A stretch of DNA of 64,000 nucleotides from Hymenobacter jejuensis. GTDB taxonomy: Bacteria > Bacteroidota > Bacteroidia > Cytophagales > Hymenobacteraceae. The notes below the pieces were generated by a model. That model saw nothing but the letters and a program-made list of their open reading frames with translations. It had not been told where the DNA came from and made no database searches. Where the stretch lies: contig NZ_CP040896.1 in the NCBI RefSeq assembly GCF_006337165.1, positions 3,286,001 to 3,350,000 of the forward strand, in the 5' to 3' direction. Made by a program: the position numbers and the translations under genes. Of the stretch, positions 8,589-18,510 are shown in pieces (position 1 is the stretch's first letter; each line of letters opens with the position of its first letter).

Positions 8589-10085
8589 TCAATCGCCGTT
8601 TACCAAAGCCGCGACAGCTTCTTCCAGTTCCAACTGGCGCTCTTGGCGCTCTATTTCAACAGGCGGCGCCGAGCGCACTTCGCAGTCGGGAATGGGGCAG
8701 CGCTCGCAGGTTTCGTTCACTACTTTCAGCGGAATGGCCGGATCACTGATGAACTTAACCTTCTGACGCAGAGCGTCATCGCACAGCAAGCCAACAGTCA
8801 CGCTTACGGCTGGTTCGGTGGCGGTGCGAGCGCGGGCCAGAGTAAGGCAGAGGTATTCGTTATTAGTGCCGTAATAGCGCGAATGTTGGGCGCCCAGCGC
8901 AATGTTGGGGCCGGTAGTAGCCGGCTGTTGGCGGAGCTCCTGAATCAGGCGCAGCGAAATCCAGCGGCGGCAATAATGCTCGTGGAGTTCGTTGCCGTGC
9001 GGATTGTGCAAGCGCGAAATGTGCAGCTCCTTGGTCAGCACGAAATCGTTGGCGGCCGTTGCTTGGTCGAAACGCAGAAAAAACATGCTTTGCAACCCAA
9101 AATGCCGCGGCAGCAGGTTGGTAACACGCTGCATAAACATCTCCGGCGACACGTCATACTTGGTAATCAAATCCAGCAGCTGCGTGGGCGCCCATTTTTT
9201 GTTGGCGAAAAACTTCTGCAAGTCCCGCACCAGCGTTTCTTCCTCCATCAGCAACGCGCCGGCGAAATAGGAAGCCTTGAAGTTATTGAGCACTTCGTCG
9301 AAGGAGCGAATGGGAAAGTTGGCGTTTACATAAGGCCGCTCCTTGAGGTTTAGGTAGTTAAACGCCACCTCGCGGCCCAACACAAACGCTTGCTGCGTGC
9401 CCGAAAGGCCCGGCCTGAGCAATAGGCATTTGGTTTTGGGCTGGTATACCGAGCGCAAACGCCCCAGATTGGTGTATTGCCCTAGTGTTTCGCGGTCTAG
9501 CTTGTAGCCGTATTTTTCTACCAGCACCCGTTCCAGCTGTGTGGTGTCGAAAGGGGCAGTGGTCGTGATATTTTGCTCGACGGTGAAGGTGCGCACGTCC
9601 TGCTCCAACTCCTCAAAATAGTTGTCGCACATCTCCTGATACGAGCGCAGCGCTGCCAGAAAGAAGTTTTCCTGCCGCATTTCGTAGTTGCGGGCGATCT
9701 CAAAAAGGGTGCTGATGAAGGCATTCATCTTGGCCGGCGCGTCGGCAATCAGCTCCACGATGCGTGTGGGGTCGAGCCCAAACATCTCCAGCGGAAACTC
9801 CTTCAGCAAATCCGACTGGAGCAATTCAGAGATAGGCGCTAGGCGGCGGCTTAAGGTCAGCGAGGTAAGCTGATCATACGTCACACCTAGTACCTTGCTT
9901 AGGCTCAGGATCTTATCGGCTTTAGGGTATTTTTTCCCTTTCTCAATCTCGTTGAGATACGAAACCGAAACATCGCAGGCGCGTGCCAGCTCGGCCGGCG
10001 TAAAACCACGTTCCTGGCGCAGTTCGCGCAGTTTTAGTCCAAATATTAACCGGACAACCTGACCGTGACTTAGCATATGCAGCAA
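8589..10085 (-). CDS. XRE/RamB-like transcriptional regulator with degenerate IrrE-type domain
   Basis: 498 residues. An N-terminal Xre helix-turn-helix (about 16-70, LRELRQERGFTPAELARA) is followed by an ImmA/IrrE-like domain and a cysteine-containing C-terminal domain (C460, C463, C468) of the 'short-chain fatty acyl regulator' type. The HExxH zinc motif expected in M78 peptidases is replaced around GREVAFN (237-243), so proteolysis is unlikely. The NNFKASYFAGALLM segment (267-280) is typical of the family. RamB of Corynebacterium, with this architecture, controls acetate and glyoxylate-cycle genes. Here the gene is divergent from aceB with aceA behind it, strongly suggesting the same job. 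Autoregulation through the shared intergenic dyad is likely but unproven. Confidence 0.85.
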   Translation of the reverse strand: MLHMLSHGQVVRLIFGLKLRELRQERGFTPAELARACDVSVSYLNEIEKGKKYPKADKILSLSKVLGVTYDQLTSLTLSRRLAPISELLQSDLLKEFPLEMFGLDPTRIVELIADAPAKMNAFISTLFEIARNYEMRQENFFLAALRSYQEMCDNYFEELEQDVRTFTVEQNITTTAPFDTTQLERVLVEKYGYKLDRETLGQYTNLGRLRSVYQPKTKCLLLRPGLSGTQQAFVLGREVAFNYLNLKERPYVNANFPIRSFDEVLNNFKASYFAGALLMEEETLVRDLQKFFANKKWAPTQLLDLITKYDVSPEMFMQRVTNLLPRHFGLQSMFFLRFDQATAANDFVLTKELHISRLHNPHGNELHEHYCRRWISLRLIQELRQQPATTGPNIALGAQHSRYYGTNNEYLCLTLARARTATEPAVSVTVGLLCDDALRQKVKFISDPAIPLKVVNETCERCPIPDCEVRSAPPVEIERQERQLELEEAVAALVNGD

Positions 10086-10165
10086 TAGGAAGGGCGAAGC
10101 ATGAGGAAGTCCACAAAGAACTAGGATTTCGTCAAGTCAACACGAAAGACGGATAAAAAATCCTG

Positions 10166-10173
10166 CAAATCTA
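10166..10173 (-). promoter_or_regulatory. Candidate -7 element of the RamB-like gene
   Basis: The minus strand reads TAGATTTG, matching TAnnTTTG. It lies 81 bases upstream of the regulator start and directly beside the nested dyad at 10180-10234, so a bound regulator could affect it. No convincing -33 motif. Confidence 0.4.
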
Positions 10174-10179
10174 CGTTGA

Positions 10180-10234
10180 AACAGCGATTAATAATTATTA
10201 GCGAAAATTCGCTTGTTAATAAATATTCGCTGTT
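10180..10234. promoter_or_regulatory. Nested dyad, probable operator between the RamB-like regulator and aceB
   Basis: Two concentric inverted repeats share a centre near 10207. The inner one is AGCGAA-AA-TTCGCT (10200-10213). The outer one is AACAGCGA (10180-10187) with its exact complement TCGCTGTT (10227-10234). All four half-sites contain the core AGCGA. The array overlaps the likely -33 region of aceB and abuts the regulator's -7 element. This is the layout expected for a regulator binding as a dimer or tetramer to control both genes. Confidence 0.65.
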
Positions 10235-10243
10235 ATATATTTG
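10213..10243 (+). promoter_or_regulatory. Candidate aceB promoter
   Basis: TTG at 10213-10215, then 20 bases, then TATATTTG at 10236-10243, fitting the Bacteroidota TTTG-N19-20-TAnnTTTG pattern. The -33 part overlaps the inner palindrome. The predicted leader before the ATG at 10279 is about 30 bases. Confidence 0.5.
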
Positions 10244-10278
10244 GTTATACAGCTTCTATCACCCTAACCCTCAGCGCT

Positions 10279-11907
10279 ATGAAGTTTGCCGAACCCCACA
10301 CGCTAGTTCCCAAGCCCAAATACCTTACGCCTGATCGGGTGAAAGTGCTGGGTGAGTTCACTTCCGAGTTTGCGGAGATTCTGACGCCCTCGGCGCTCGC
10401 TTTTATTGCCGAACTGCACCGACGTTTTGATGGTACGCGCAAGCAGCTGTTGGCACGGCGTACGTTGCGGCAGCAGCAATTTGAAGCCGGCGTGCTGCCT
10501 GATTTCCTGCCTGAAACTCAGCTAATTCGGGATAAGGAATGGACTGTATCGCCCGTGCCGAAAGACTTGCTGGACCGGCGGGTAGAAATTACGGGCCCTA
10601 CGGACCGCAAGATGATCATCAACGCGATGAACTCGGGCGCGAAGGTATTCATGGCCGATCTGGAGGATTCTAACTGCCCCACGTGGAGCAATGTGATCGA
10701 AGGGCAGCGCAACCTGCGCGATGCTGTCCGGCGCACGATCTCGCTCAGCACGCCCACCAAAGAATATAAGCTCAACGACGAAACCGCCGTACTGATGGTG
10801 CGGCCGCGTGGCTGGCATCTGCTTGAGCGTCATGTGCTTGTGGATGGCGAGCCCATTAGCGCTTCGCTGTTTGATTTTGGCCTTTACTTTTTCCATAACG
10901 CCCACGAGTTGTGCGCTCGCGGTAGCGGACCTTACTATTACCTGCCCAAAATTGAGAGCCACCTCGAAGCGCGGCTCTGGAACGACGTGTTTGGCTTCGC
11001 GCAGTGGTCGCTGAAAATGCCGAAATGCGTAATCAAAGCCACGGTGCTAATCGAGACGTTGCCGGCGGCGTTTGAACTCAACGAGATCCTATATGAGCTG
11101 CGCGAACATTCCGCGGGCCTGAACTGCGGCCGTTGGGATTATATTTTCTCCTACATCAAGCGGCTTGGTGCGAAGCCAGAGTTTCGCTTGCCCAACCGCG
11201 CCGACGTCACCATGACGGTGCCCTTTATGGCGGCTTACTCACAGCTCGTCATCCAGACTTGCCACCGCCGCGGCGTGCACGCCATCGGGGGCATGGCCGC
11301 TCAAATTCCCATCAAAGATAACCCTGAAGCCAACGAAGCCGCGCTGGGAAAAGTCCGGCAGGACAAGGTGCGCGAGGCCCAAAACGGCCACGACGGCACC
11401 TGGGTCGCACATCCGGGGTTGGTGCCGGTGGCGCTGGGCGTGTTTAATGAGCTGATGCCCAGCGCCAACCAAATTGATCGCAAGCGCGAAGACGTACACG
11501 TAACCGCTGCCGATCTGGTGCGGGCGCCCGAAGGCCGCATCACCGAAGAAGGCCTGAAGCTCAACATTGATGTGGCCATCCAGTACCTCGAAGCGTGGTT
11601 GGGCGGCAACGGCTGCGTACCCATCTACAACCTGATGGAAGACGCCGCAACGGCCGAAATCTCGCGGGCGCAGGTGTGGCAATGGATTCATACGCCTAAT
11701 ACGAGGCTCGCCGACGGCCGCCCCGTAACGGTGGAGCTGTACCGTTCGCTTGTGCCCGGTCAGCTGCACAAAATCCGCGATCTGGTAGGGGAGGCCCGCT
11801 ACGATATGGGCCATTACGAGCAAGCCGCCCGGCTGTTCGACCAGTTGGTGGTCAATCCGCAGTTCACGGAATTCCTGACGCTGCCGGCCTACGAGCAACT
11901 AGGGTAA
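10279..11907 (+). CDS. aceB: Malate synthase A (glyoxylate shunt)
   Basis: 542 residues from the ATG at 10279 ([12 protein letters not shown]); the frame extends a little upstream, but that stretch contains the promoter. It condenses glyoxylate with acetyl-CoA to malate. Landmarks are [47 protein letters not shown] and [15 protein letters not shown], plus the C-terminal [19 protein letters not shown]. Size fits the A isoform. It is followed after 167 bases by aceA on the same strand, so the whole shunt is encoded here. Expression is probably controlled by the divergent RamB-like regulator. Confidence 0.97.
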   Translation: MKFAEPHTLVPKPKYLTPDRVKVLGEFTSEFAEILTPSALAFIAELHRRFDGTRKQLLARRTLRQQQFEAGVLPDFLPETQLIRDKEWTVSPVPKDLLDRRVEITGPTDRKMIINAMNSGAKVFMADLEDSNCPTWSNVIEGQRNLRDAVRRTISLSTPTKEYKLNDETAVLMVRPRGWHLLERHVLVDGEPISASLFDFGLYFFHNAHELCARGSGPYYYLPKIESHLEARLWNDVFGFAQWSLKMPKCVIKATVLIETLPAAFELNEILYELREHSAGLNCGRWDYIFSYIKRLGAKPEFRLPNRADVTMTVPFMAAYSQLVIQTCHRRGVHAIGGMAAQIPIKDNPEANEAALGKVRQDKVREAQNGHDGTWVAHPGLVPVALGVFNELMPSANQIDRKREDVHVTAADLVRAPEGRITEEGLKLNIDVAIQYLEAWLGGNGCVPIYNLMEDAATAEISRAQVWQWIHTPNTRLADGRPVTVELYRSLVPGQLHKIRDLVGEARYDMGHYEQAARLFDQLVVNPQFTEFLTLPAYEQLG

Positions 11908-12074
11908 GCCGCATTCGGAGGCATCTTCCGGTCATGTTTTTCTGGCTTTTTGCTGACAGGCGTTATGTCTGGCGGTCGACTATTGTCTTTGGTGTAGATA
12001 TGCTATTTAATATAAATAATTGGCTGTGAGGTATTTATGATTTACAGCTAAACCAACCTTAACTTCTTTTCCTC

Positions 12075-13358
12075 ATGAACAAGCACGAACGAATCGCTGC
12101 TATTGCGCACGACTGGTCCCATAATCCACGCTGGTCTGGAATTGAGCGGCCATACGCTCCCGAAGACGTAGTGAAGCTGCAAGGCTCCGTCAAGATTGAG
12201 TATTCGCTGGCCCGCCAAGGAGCCGAGCGGCTGTGGCGATTACTGCATTCGGAGCCGTATGTGGCTGGGTTAGGGGCCCTGACCGGCAATCAGGCGGTGC
12301 AGGAAGTGCAGGCCGGCCTCAACGCCATCTACCTCAGTGGCTGGCAGGTAGCGGCCGACGCCAATCTTGCCGGCCAGATGTACCCCGATCAAAGCCTGTA
12401 TCCTTCGGACAGCGTACCCAACGTGGTGCTGCGCATCAACAACGCCCTGCTCCGCGCCGATCAGATCCAGACCCTGACCGGGGACGGCAATGTGCACTGG
12501 CTGGTGCCTATCGTGGCCGATGCGGAAGCGGGCTTTGGAGGCAATCTCAACGCGTTTGAGTTGATGAAAATGATGATCGAAGCCGGGGCCGCGGGCGTGC
12601 ATTTTGAAGATCAGCTTTCGTCGGCCAAAAAATGCGGCCACCTCGGCGGCAAAGTGCTAGTGCCTACGCAAGAGGCTGTAAATAAATTGGTTGCGGCCCG
12701 CTTGGCTGCCGATGTACTGGACGTCCCCACACTCATCGTAGCCCGCACCGATGCCGACGCCGCCGACCTCCTGACTTCGGACATCGACGAGCGCGATCTG
12801 CCTTTTGTCATCGACGCTACCCGCACCAGCGAAGGTTTCTACCGCGTTCGGCCGTGCGTCGAAGCCTGCATTGCGCGGGGGCTGGCTTACGCACCCTACG
12901 CCGACCTGATCTGGATGGAAACGTCACACCCCGATTTGCAGCAGGCCCGCGACTTTGCCGAAGGCATTCACGCCAAATATCCCGGTAAGTTGCTGGCTTA
13001 CAATTGCTCACCGTCTTTCAATTGGGCCTCCAAGCTGAGCAAAGAGCAAATGGAAACCTTCCGGGAAGAGCTAGCCGCAATGGGCTACAAATTTCAGTTT
13101 ATCACGTTGGCAGGCTTTCATGCGCTCAATACCAGCATGTTCGAGTTGGCGCAGGCCTACCGCGAACGCGGCATGGCGGGCTATTCCGAGCTTCAGGAAC
13201 GGGAGTTTGCTCTGCAAAAGCACGGTTTCAAAGCCATAAAGCACCAGGCATTTGTCGGTACGGGCTATTTCGATGCTGTCCAGCACATAGTTTCAGCCGG
13301 CAAAGCCAGCACTGCCGCGTTGGTTGGCTCTACGGAAGAAGCACAATTTTCTACCTGA
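12075..13358 (+). CDS. aceA: Isocitrate lyase
   Basis: 427 residues. It splits isocitrate to glyoxylate and succinate, the first step of the glyoxylate shunt that permits growth on acetate or fatty acids. The catalytic loop [11 protein letters not shown], the metal-binding [10 protein letters not shown], and the [11 protein letters not shown] and YNCSPSFNW segments are all present. The stop codon TGA (13356-13358) is the first three bases of an inverted-repeat element, so the final residues may reflect repeat insertion. The N-terminal start [14 protein letters not shown] is typical. Confidence 0.97.
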   Translation: MNKHERIAAIAHDWSHNPRWSGIERPYAPEDVVKLQGSVKIEYSLARQGAERLWRLLHSEPYVAGLGALTGNQAVQEVQAGLNAIYLSGWQVAADANLAGQMYPDQSLYPSDSVPNVVLRINNALLRADQIQTLTGDGNVHWLVPIVADAEAGFGGNLNAFELMKMMIEAGAAGVHFEDQLSSAKKCGHLGGKVLVPTQEAVNKLVAARLAADVLDVPTLIVARTDADAADLLTSDIDERDLPFVIDATRTSEGFYRVRPCVEACIARGLAYAPYADLIWMETSHPDLQQARDFAEGIHAKYPGKLLAYNCSPSFNWASKLSKEQMETFREELAAMGYKFQFITLAGFHALNTSMFELAQAYRERGMAGYSELQEREFALQKHGFKAIKHQAFVGTGYFDAVQHIVSAGKASTAALVGSTEEAQFST

Positions 13359-13573
13359 ACCACGGCTTGGGGCGGAGGAGTTGGATTTTACGGATTTTGT
13401 GGACGTTTTGGGTTCTTCGCTCATGCCCTTTGATAAGACTTGAACAGCAAAAAAGCCCGCTGCATATACAGTGGGATTTTTTGTAAATATCTGGTTATCA
13501 AGCGCTTATAGGATGAGCCAACTCTTCTACAAGATCCGTGAAATCCGGCTCCTCCGCTCCAAGCCGTGGTTCA
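13356..13573. repeat. 218-bp element with ~47-bp terminal inverted repeats between aceA and rnd
   Basis: The left end (13356 to about 13403) and right end (about 13527-13573, reversed) both read TGAACCACGGCTTGG at the tip. They continue as imperfect inverted copies with roughly 85% identity. The tip TGA is the stop codon of aceA at one end and of rnd, on the other strand, at the other end. The interior holds a bidirectional terminator hairpin. No transposase is present. It may be a MITE or paired REP-type element; copy number elsewhere is unknown. Confidence 0.75.
13449..13482. terminator. Bidirectional terminator between aceA and rnd
   Basis: A stem of A6-GCCCGCTG paired with CAGTGGGA-T6 around the loop CATATA. 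The T-rich and A-rich flanks would serve both convergent genes. It sits inside the inverted-repeat element. Confidence 0.75.
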
Positions 13574-14743
13574 AACAAACGGATCTGCCAACGAACCATA
13601 ATCTAGGTTGTGACGCTCGGCGGTTTCGCGCAGAATGGTTTTCTGCCACGGGCGCAGCACTTGCTCGGCGCCCAACTCGATGATATCGGCCACCAAGCGG
13701 TTGGAAAGCACCAAGTTGGCCACGTAGCCGTTTATGTCGTTGGTAATGTGCGTCTTCAGCGTAAGCAGAAGTTGCTCGCGGGCATCGGCCCGAGCCGCTT
13801 TGTCGCCGTTGAGGCGTCGTCGGAACGGAAAACGGCGCTGCTCGGCAGGCGGGGTAGGCTCGGGAACCGCAACGAAATTGTCGGGCGAAAGCGCCGCCAG
13901 TTGGTCGAGGTAGGGCATGCGCTTCAGCTCTGGGTGCAAGCCGCGGGCGGCCTTCCAATCGTTGGCGCTGCGGGGCGTATCGCGCACCAGCTCCGACAAG
14001 CGATCGTTGGCAAAAACCATATAGGGCGGCCGGTCCAGCTCCTTAGCCAACTGATCGCGAAGCAGATACAAATCGCGGAACAGCGGCAGCTCGTTGGGCT
14101 GAATGCGGTATTTGCCCGCAATTCGCAGGTACGGCCGTTCGTCGCGGGTATAACGAACGTCTTCGAGCGCTGCATTTTCTTCGTTGGCCCACTGCGTGCG
14201 GCCCAGGGCCGCTAGCTTTTCGCTGAGGCGATCGGCTAGCTCAAACAAATACAGCACGTCGTTGGCTGCGTACAGCTTCTGCGCTTCGGTAAGCGGGCGC
14301 TTCAGCCAGTTGGATTTCTGTTCGCCCTTATCTACTTCAATCCCTAACTCGCTCTGTATCAGGCGGCCCAAGGAAATGTTGTTGTCCGATTCACCCAGTA
14401 AGGTATACTGCACGCTGGTATCGGTGATGGTGCGCACATGCACGCCGAATAGCTCATCGAGCAGCAGAATGTCGGATTTGCAGCTGTGAAATACCTTCTC
14501 GATAGCTGGGTTGCGCAACAAAGCCCAAATTGGCTCCAGCTCGTGGGCCGGGTTGGTAAGCGGAATAGGATCGAGAAGGTAAACTTCAGTGCCGTCGAAA
14601 ATCTGAATTAAAGCCAAGTTGCGCCCGTAGCGGTGGCGCATGTCGTCGAACTCTAAATCAACTCCTAAACGCGGTTTAGAGCCTAAAATTCCGGCAACGT
14701 GCTCAATGGCAGCGGGCGTCGTTAGGTATTGAATATTAGCCAT
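13571..14743 (-). CDS. rnd: Ribonuclease D
   Basis: A 390-residue 3'-5' exoribonuclease of the DEDD family, acting in 3' maturation of tRNA and other stable RNAs. The exonuclease motifs are GVDLEFD (Exo I), HSCKSDILLL (Exo II) and YAANDVLYL (Exo III, YxxxD). They are followed by two HRDC-like helical domains, the first near RDTPRSANDWKAARGLHPE. Length and order fit the family. The last codon runs into the TGA at the tip of the adjacent inverted-repeat element, so the C terminus may have been set by that element. Confidence 0.95.
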   Translation of the reverse strand: MANIQYLTTPAAIEHVAGILGSKPRLGVDLEFDDMRHRYGRNLALIQIFDGTEVYLLDPIPLTNPAHELEPIWALLRNPAIEKVFHSCKSDILLLDELFGVHVRTITDTSVQYTLLGESDNNISLGRLIQSELGIEVDKGEQKSNWLKRPLTEAQKLYAANDVLYLFELADRLSEKLAALGRTQWANEENAALEDVRYTRDERPYLRIAGKYRIQPNELPLFRDLYLLRDQLAKELDRPPYMVFANDRLSELVRDTPRSANDWKAARGLHPELKRMPYLDQLAALSPDNFVAVPEPTPPAEQRRFPFRRRLNGDKAARADAREQLLLTLKTHITNDINGYVANLVLSNRLVADIIELGAEQVLRPWQKTILRETAERHNLDYGSLADPFV

Positions 14744-15381
14744 TAAATAAGAGGAACTGCAGAAAAAAGGCTGTTGAAAGCGGCTGGACGCAGAAGGTTC
14801 TGTGAGGGTAAAGGTATGCAGTTACGGCGGGAGAATGCAATCGGGTTCGTGTTGCATCCCATTAAGCCATGGGCTGAGTACAAATGGAGCCCGCGCAGTC
14901 ACTTATTTAAGTAGCTCAACCCTCTGCAAACCGCTCCTTGAATTTACAGCTACCTGGTTGCTGACCGTGCCGGATTTACTTGGATGCAAGCTAATTCAGC
15001 ATCAGCGCATAGCTATAAGTGATTATTCAAGAAACGTTTGCACTGGATTTTACGGCCAGATGAGCATTCGATTTGAAATAAATTATTTCCCTGTTTTGTC
15101 TAAAGCATTGTTGTTGAAAAAGTGCCTTTCTGTTGCATAAGGCTGCTTTTTGACTATTTGTAACTAGCGAAACCTCCTATTTAACCTTAGTTATATCTCA
15201 TTTTATTTAGCTAGGTTAAACCATCAAACCTGCTTTTAATTTAATTTGTAGTCGGCCAGTTGCAGCTTTAGGCCGACACTCCCTTGTTTTACCGGTCAGG
15301 ATGCAAAACCTTCATTCTGTTTTGCATCAAAATCTCAGTCCGGCATTTTTCACTCTAACCGGCCCAGTGGGTCAACCTCTA
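14744..15381. other. Gene-free stretch upstream of susC
   Basis: About 640 bases with no supported gene. An open frame of 112 codons at 14802-15140 has no recognisable protein character. The right half is A/T-rich and should contain the susC promoter. The nearest match to the -7 consensus is a TTAATTTG near 15250, one base off. I see no repeats, tRNA or clear hairpin terminator. Confidence 0.5.
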
Positions 15382-18300
15382 ATGAAACAAAAATTTCTAC
15401 TCACCCTTGTGTGGTTCCTGTTGCTGGCGACAGCGGCGTGGGCCCAGACCAGGACAGTAAGTGGTCACGTAACCGGAGCCGATGGTTCTGGACTGCCTGG
15501 GGTAACAGTGCTGGAGAAAGGCACTACCAACGGCGCCAGCACCAACGCTAGCGGCGAGTTTTCGCTCACTGTTCAGCCTAATGCAACCTTAGTAGTAAGC
15601 TCAATTGGGTACACCACCCAAAACGTTGTGGTCGGCAATCGTTCGACCGTCGACATTACTTTAAAGACCAACGACGTACTGCTCAGTGAGGCAGTAGTGG
15701 TAGGTTATGGTACCCAATCGAAAGCTGACTTGACGGGTGCTATCACGCAAGTATCGGGACGTGAGGTGCAGAATGCACCCGTACCGAGCTTCGAACAAGC
15801 TATTCAGGGCAAAGCGGCCGGCGTTTTCATCGAAAACAGCAGCGGCAAGCTGGGCCAGGGCATCAAAGTGCGGGTGCGCGGAACAAGCTCCGTGAGCGGT
15901 GGCACGCAGCCGCTGTACGTTGTAGACGGCATTCCGATCATTTCGGAAAACCAATCGGGTACTTCTGCTGCAACCAACCCGATTGCCGACCTGAACCCAA
16001 ACGATATTGAGAGCATCAGCATTCTGAAAGATGCCTCAGCATCAGCTATTTACGGTTCGCGGGCATCTAACGGTGTTGTGCTGATTACCACCAAGCGTGG
16101 TAAGGCCGGTGGAACAAACTTCACTTTAGGCTACCAAACAGGCCTAAGTGAGCCTACCCACCTCAAGGATTTCTTGAATGCCCAAGAATACGTAGAGCTC
16201 ATCCGTGAGGCCGGTGCAAACCGCAGCGCTTCGTACCTAGCTAACACCGTTGAGGCTCGCCTACGCCGCTATTCGGCTGGCAACGACGACTACAAAACCG
16301 GTGCTGTCAACGTTGATTGGCAGAAAGAAGCTTTCCAGCGTGCTCCCTTCAGCCAGTATGACCTGAGCACGAGCGGTGGCAATGATAAGACTCGCTACTT
16401 CGTGTCGGGCCTTTATAGCGACCAGAAAGGCATTATTATCGGCAACAAGTTTGAGAAGATCAGTGCTCGGGTAAACCTCGACCATAAGGCAACTGAACGC
16501 CTGACCATGGGCCTGAACTTTGGCTTGAGTCGTACGCGCAACAACCGTATTTCGAACGACAACGCTTTCAGCACACCTATTCAGATAGTGGCGCTGTCGC
16601 CCATCACGCCGCTGATCGACCCACGTACTGGCCTAGCCAGCGGCGCTCTCGATCTGGCTACCGGCTTGCCCAACATCAACTATCCGGTTTACTACAACCC
16701 GATCCTGAGCTACATCGGCCAGAGCTACGTAGCTACTACGTACCGCAGCCTCGGTAACGCATTTGCCCAATACGAATTTGTACCTGGCTTGACATTCCGC
16801 AGCGAACTTGGAATCGACCTGTTGAACCAGGATGAGGATGCCTATTATGGCCGGATCACGTACCGCAACAGCGGCCCCAACAACGGCGATGCTTTCAACC
16901 GTCGAGTAATCAACGGCCGCTATACGACCAACAACTACCTCACTTACCGCAAGACTTTCGCTGAGAATCACTCACTCGAAGTCGTTGGTGGTATGGCTTA
17001 CGAAGAGCGTAAGCTTAAGACAAGCAGCGTATCGGGTCAGCAGTTTCCCAGCGATGCCTACACCAAGATCTCAGGTGCGGCCATTATTAATGCCGGCTCT
17101 ACGAACGAAACAAGCAGCGCTTTGCTGTCTTACTTCGGCCGCGTAAACTATGCTTTTGCCAACAAGTACTTGGTTAGCGCAAGCTTCCGCGCCGATGGTT
17201 CGTCGCGTTTTGGAGTGAACAAGCGCTATGGCTATTTCCCAGCTGCTTCAGTAGGCTGGGTGATCACGGAGGAAGACTTTATGAAAGACCAAACTATCCT
17301 GTCTTTCCTGAAGCCTCGCGTCAGCTACGGCATCACGGGTAACCAAGACTTCGGTGACTTTGTGTCGCGCAACCTGTATGGCCCAGCTGCCTACGCCGGC
17401 GTACCCGGTCAGGCTCCTACGCAGATCGGTAACCCTGATCTGAAATGGGAAACCACTGCTCAGGCCGATGCCGGTCTGGAATTTGGCTTCTTGGGCGGTC
17501 GCATCAGCGGTGAGGTAGATATCTACCAGAAGAAAACGAAGGATTTGGCCCTGTTCGTAAACGTGCCCGCTACCAGCGGTTTCACGCGGCAGTTCCGCAA
17601 CGTTGGTAACCTGAATAACAAAGGCGCCGAATTCGTGGTGAACACGCGCAACCTAGAAGGTGCATTCACTTGGAATACCAGCATCAACGCTTCTACTAAC
17701 CGCAACAAAATCACCAACTTACAAGGGCAGGTGATTGAAGGTGGCTTCCTGAACCGCGCTGTTGAAGGCCAGCCTATCGGCGTGTTCTTCGGTAAGGAGT
17801 ATGCCGGCGTAGATCCTGCTAACGGTGACGCCCTGTTTTACCTGAACACCCCGAATGCCGATGGCAGCCTTGATCGCACCAAGACCAACGATTACGACGC
17901 TGCTCAGCGCGTAATCATCGGTAACCCTAACCCCAAGTGGACGGGTGGTGTAACCAACACCTTCGGTTTTAAGGGCATCGACTTCAGCTTTACCTTCCAA
18001 GGTGTATTCGGCAACGACATCTACGATGGCGGTGGCAAATTCCAGTCGGCTAACGCCAGCAACGGCTACGACAACCAGACCAAGGATCAGTTGAAGCGTT
18101 GGCGGAAGCCTGGTGATATCACCAACGTGCCCAAGCCCGTATTCTTTGACCCCAACGGTACGGCGGGGGTAGGCGAATCGTCGCGTTACATCTCTGACGG
18201 CTCCTACGTTCGCCTCAAGACCGTGACGCTGGGCTACAATCTGCCTTCTTCGCTTGTTAAGGCCGCCCACCTGCAGTCTACTCGCATTTACGTGAGCGGT

Positions 18301-18447
18301 GTGAACCTGCTGACGTTTACGGATTACAAAGGCTGGGACCCCGAAGTGAACGCCGACTACTTGGCTGGCAACATTTCGCAAGGAAACGATTTCTACTCGG
18401 CTCCGCAGGCCAAAACTTACACGATTGGCGTCAACATTGGTTTCTAA
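15382..18447 (+). CDS. SusC/RagA-family TonB-linked outer-membrane transporter
   Basis: 1021 residues from the ATG at 15382, which begins a clean signal peptide (MKQKFLLTLVW... ending AWA before Q22). A carboxypeptidase-regulatory-like domain (about 23-105) precedes the plug domain, which has YVVDGIPI and ILKDASASAIYGSRAS. A long beta-barrel ends in aromatic F. Such proteins form the TonB-driven channel beneath a SusD lid and import glycans, peptides or other large nutrients. The substrate cannot be told. The partner SusD gene follows after 63 bases. No glycosidase, peptidase, sigma or anti-sigma gene accompanies the pair. Confidence 0.95.
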   Translation: MKQKFLLTLVWFLLLATAAWAQTRTVSGHVTGADGSGLPGVTVLEKGTTNGASTNASGEFSLTVQPNATLVVSSIGYTTQNVVVGNRSTVDITLKTNDVLLSEAVVVGYGTQSKADLTGAITQVSGREVQNAPVPSFEQAIQGKAAGVFIENSSGKLGQGIKVRVRGTSSVSGGTQPLYVVDGIPIISENQSGTSAATNPIADLNPNDIESISILKDASASAIYGSRASNGVVLITTKRGKAGGTNFTLGYQTGLSEPTHLKDFLNAQEYVELIREAGANRSASYLANTVEARLRRYSAGNDDYKTGAVNVDWQKEAFQRAPFSQYDLSTSGGNDKTRYFVSGLYSDQKGIIIGNKFEKISARVNLDHKATERLTMGLNFGLSRTRNNRISNDNAFSTPIQIVALSPITPLIDPRTGLASGALDLATGLPNINYPVYYNPILSYIGQSYVATTYRSLGNAFAQYEFVPGLTFRSELGIDLLNQDEDAYYGRITYRNSGPNNGDAFNRRVINGRYTTNNYLTYRKTFAENHSLEVVGGMAYEERKLKTSSVSGQQFPSDAYTKISGAAIINAGSTNETSSALLSYFGRVNYAFANKYLVSASFRADGSSRFGVNKRYGYFPAASVGWVITEEDFMKDQTILSFLKPRVSYGITGNQDFGDFVSRNLYGPAAYAGVPGQAPTQIGNPDLKWETTAQADAGLEFGFLGGRISGEVDIYQKKTKDLALFVNVPATSGFTRQFRNVGNLNNKGAEFVVNTRNLEGAFTWNTSINASTNRNKITNLQGQVIEGGFLNRAVEGQPIGVFFGKEYAGVDPANGDALFYLNTPNADGSLDRTKTNDYDAAQRVIIGNPNPKWTGGVTNTFGFKGIDFSFTFQGVFGNDIYDGGGKFQSANASNGYDNQTKDQLKRWRKPGDITNVPKPVFFDPNGTAGVGESSRYISDGSYVRLKTVTLGYNLPSSLVKAAHLQSTRIYVSGVNLLTFTDYKGWDPEVNADYLAGNISQGNDFYSAPQAKTYTIGVNIGF

Positions 18448-18510
18448 AAGTCCGTCGGACTTTTGCCAGAAATCAATGTGTTCTGACACTTTCTACTTCG
18501 AATCGATAAC

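Noticed and set aside
8328..9353. Rightward open frame of 341 codons
   Set aside because: Antisense to mltG and the RamB-like regulator, both of which have clear family motifs.
14802..15140. 112-codon open frame in the gap before susC
   Set aside because: Irregular composition, no family resemblance, and no start or promoter context; likely chance.
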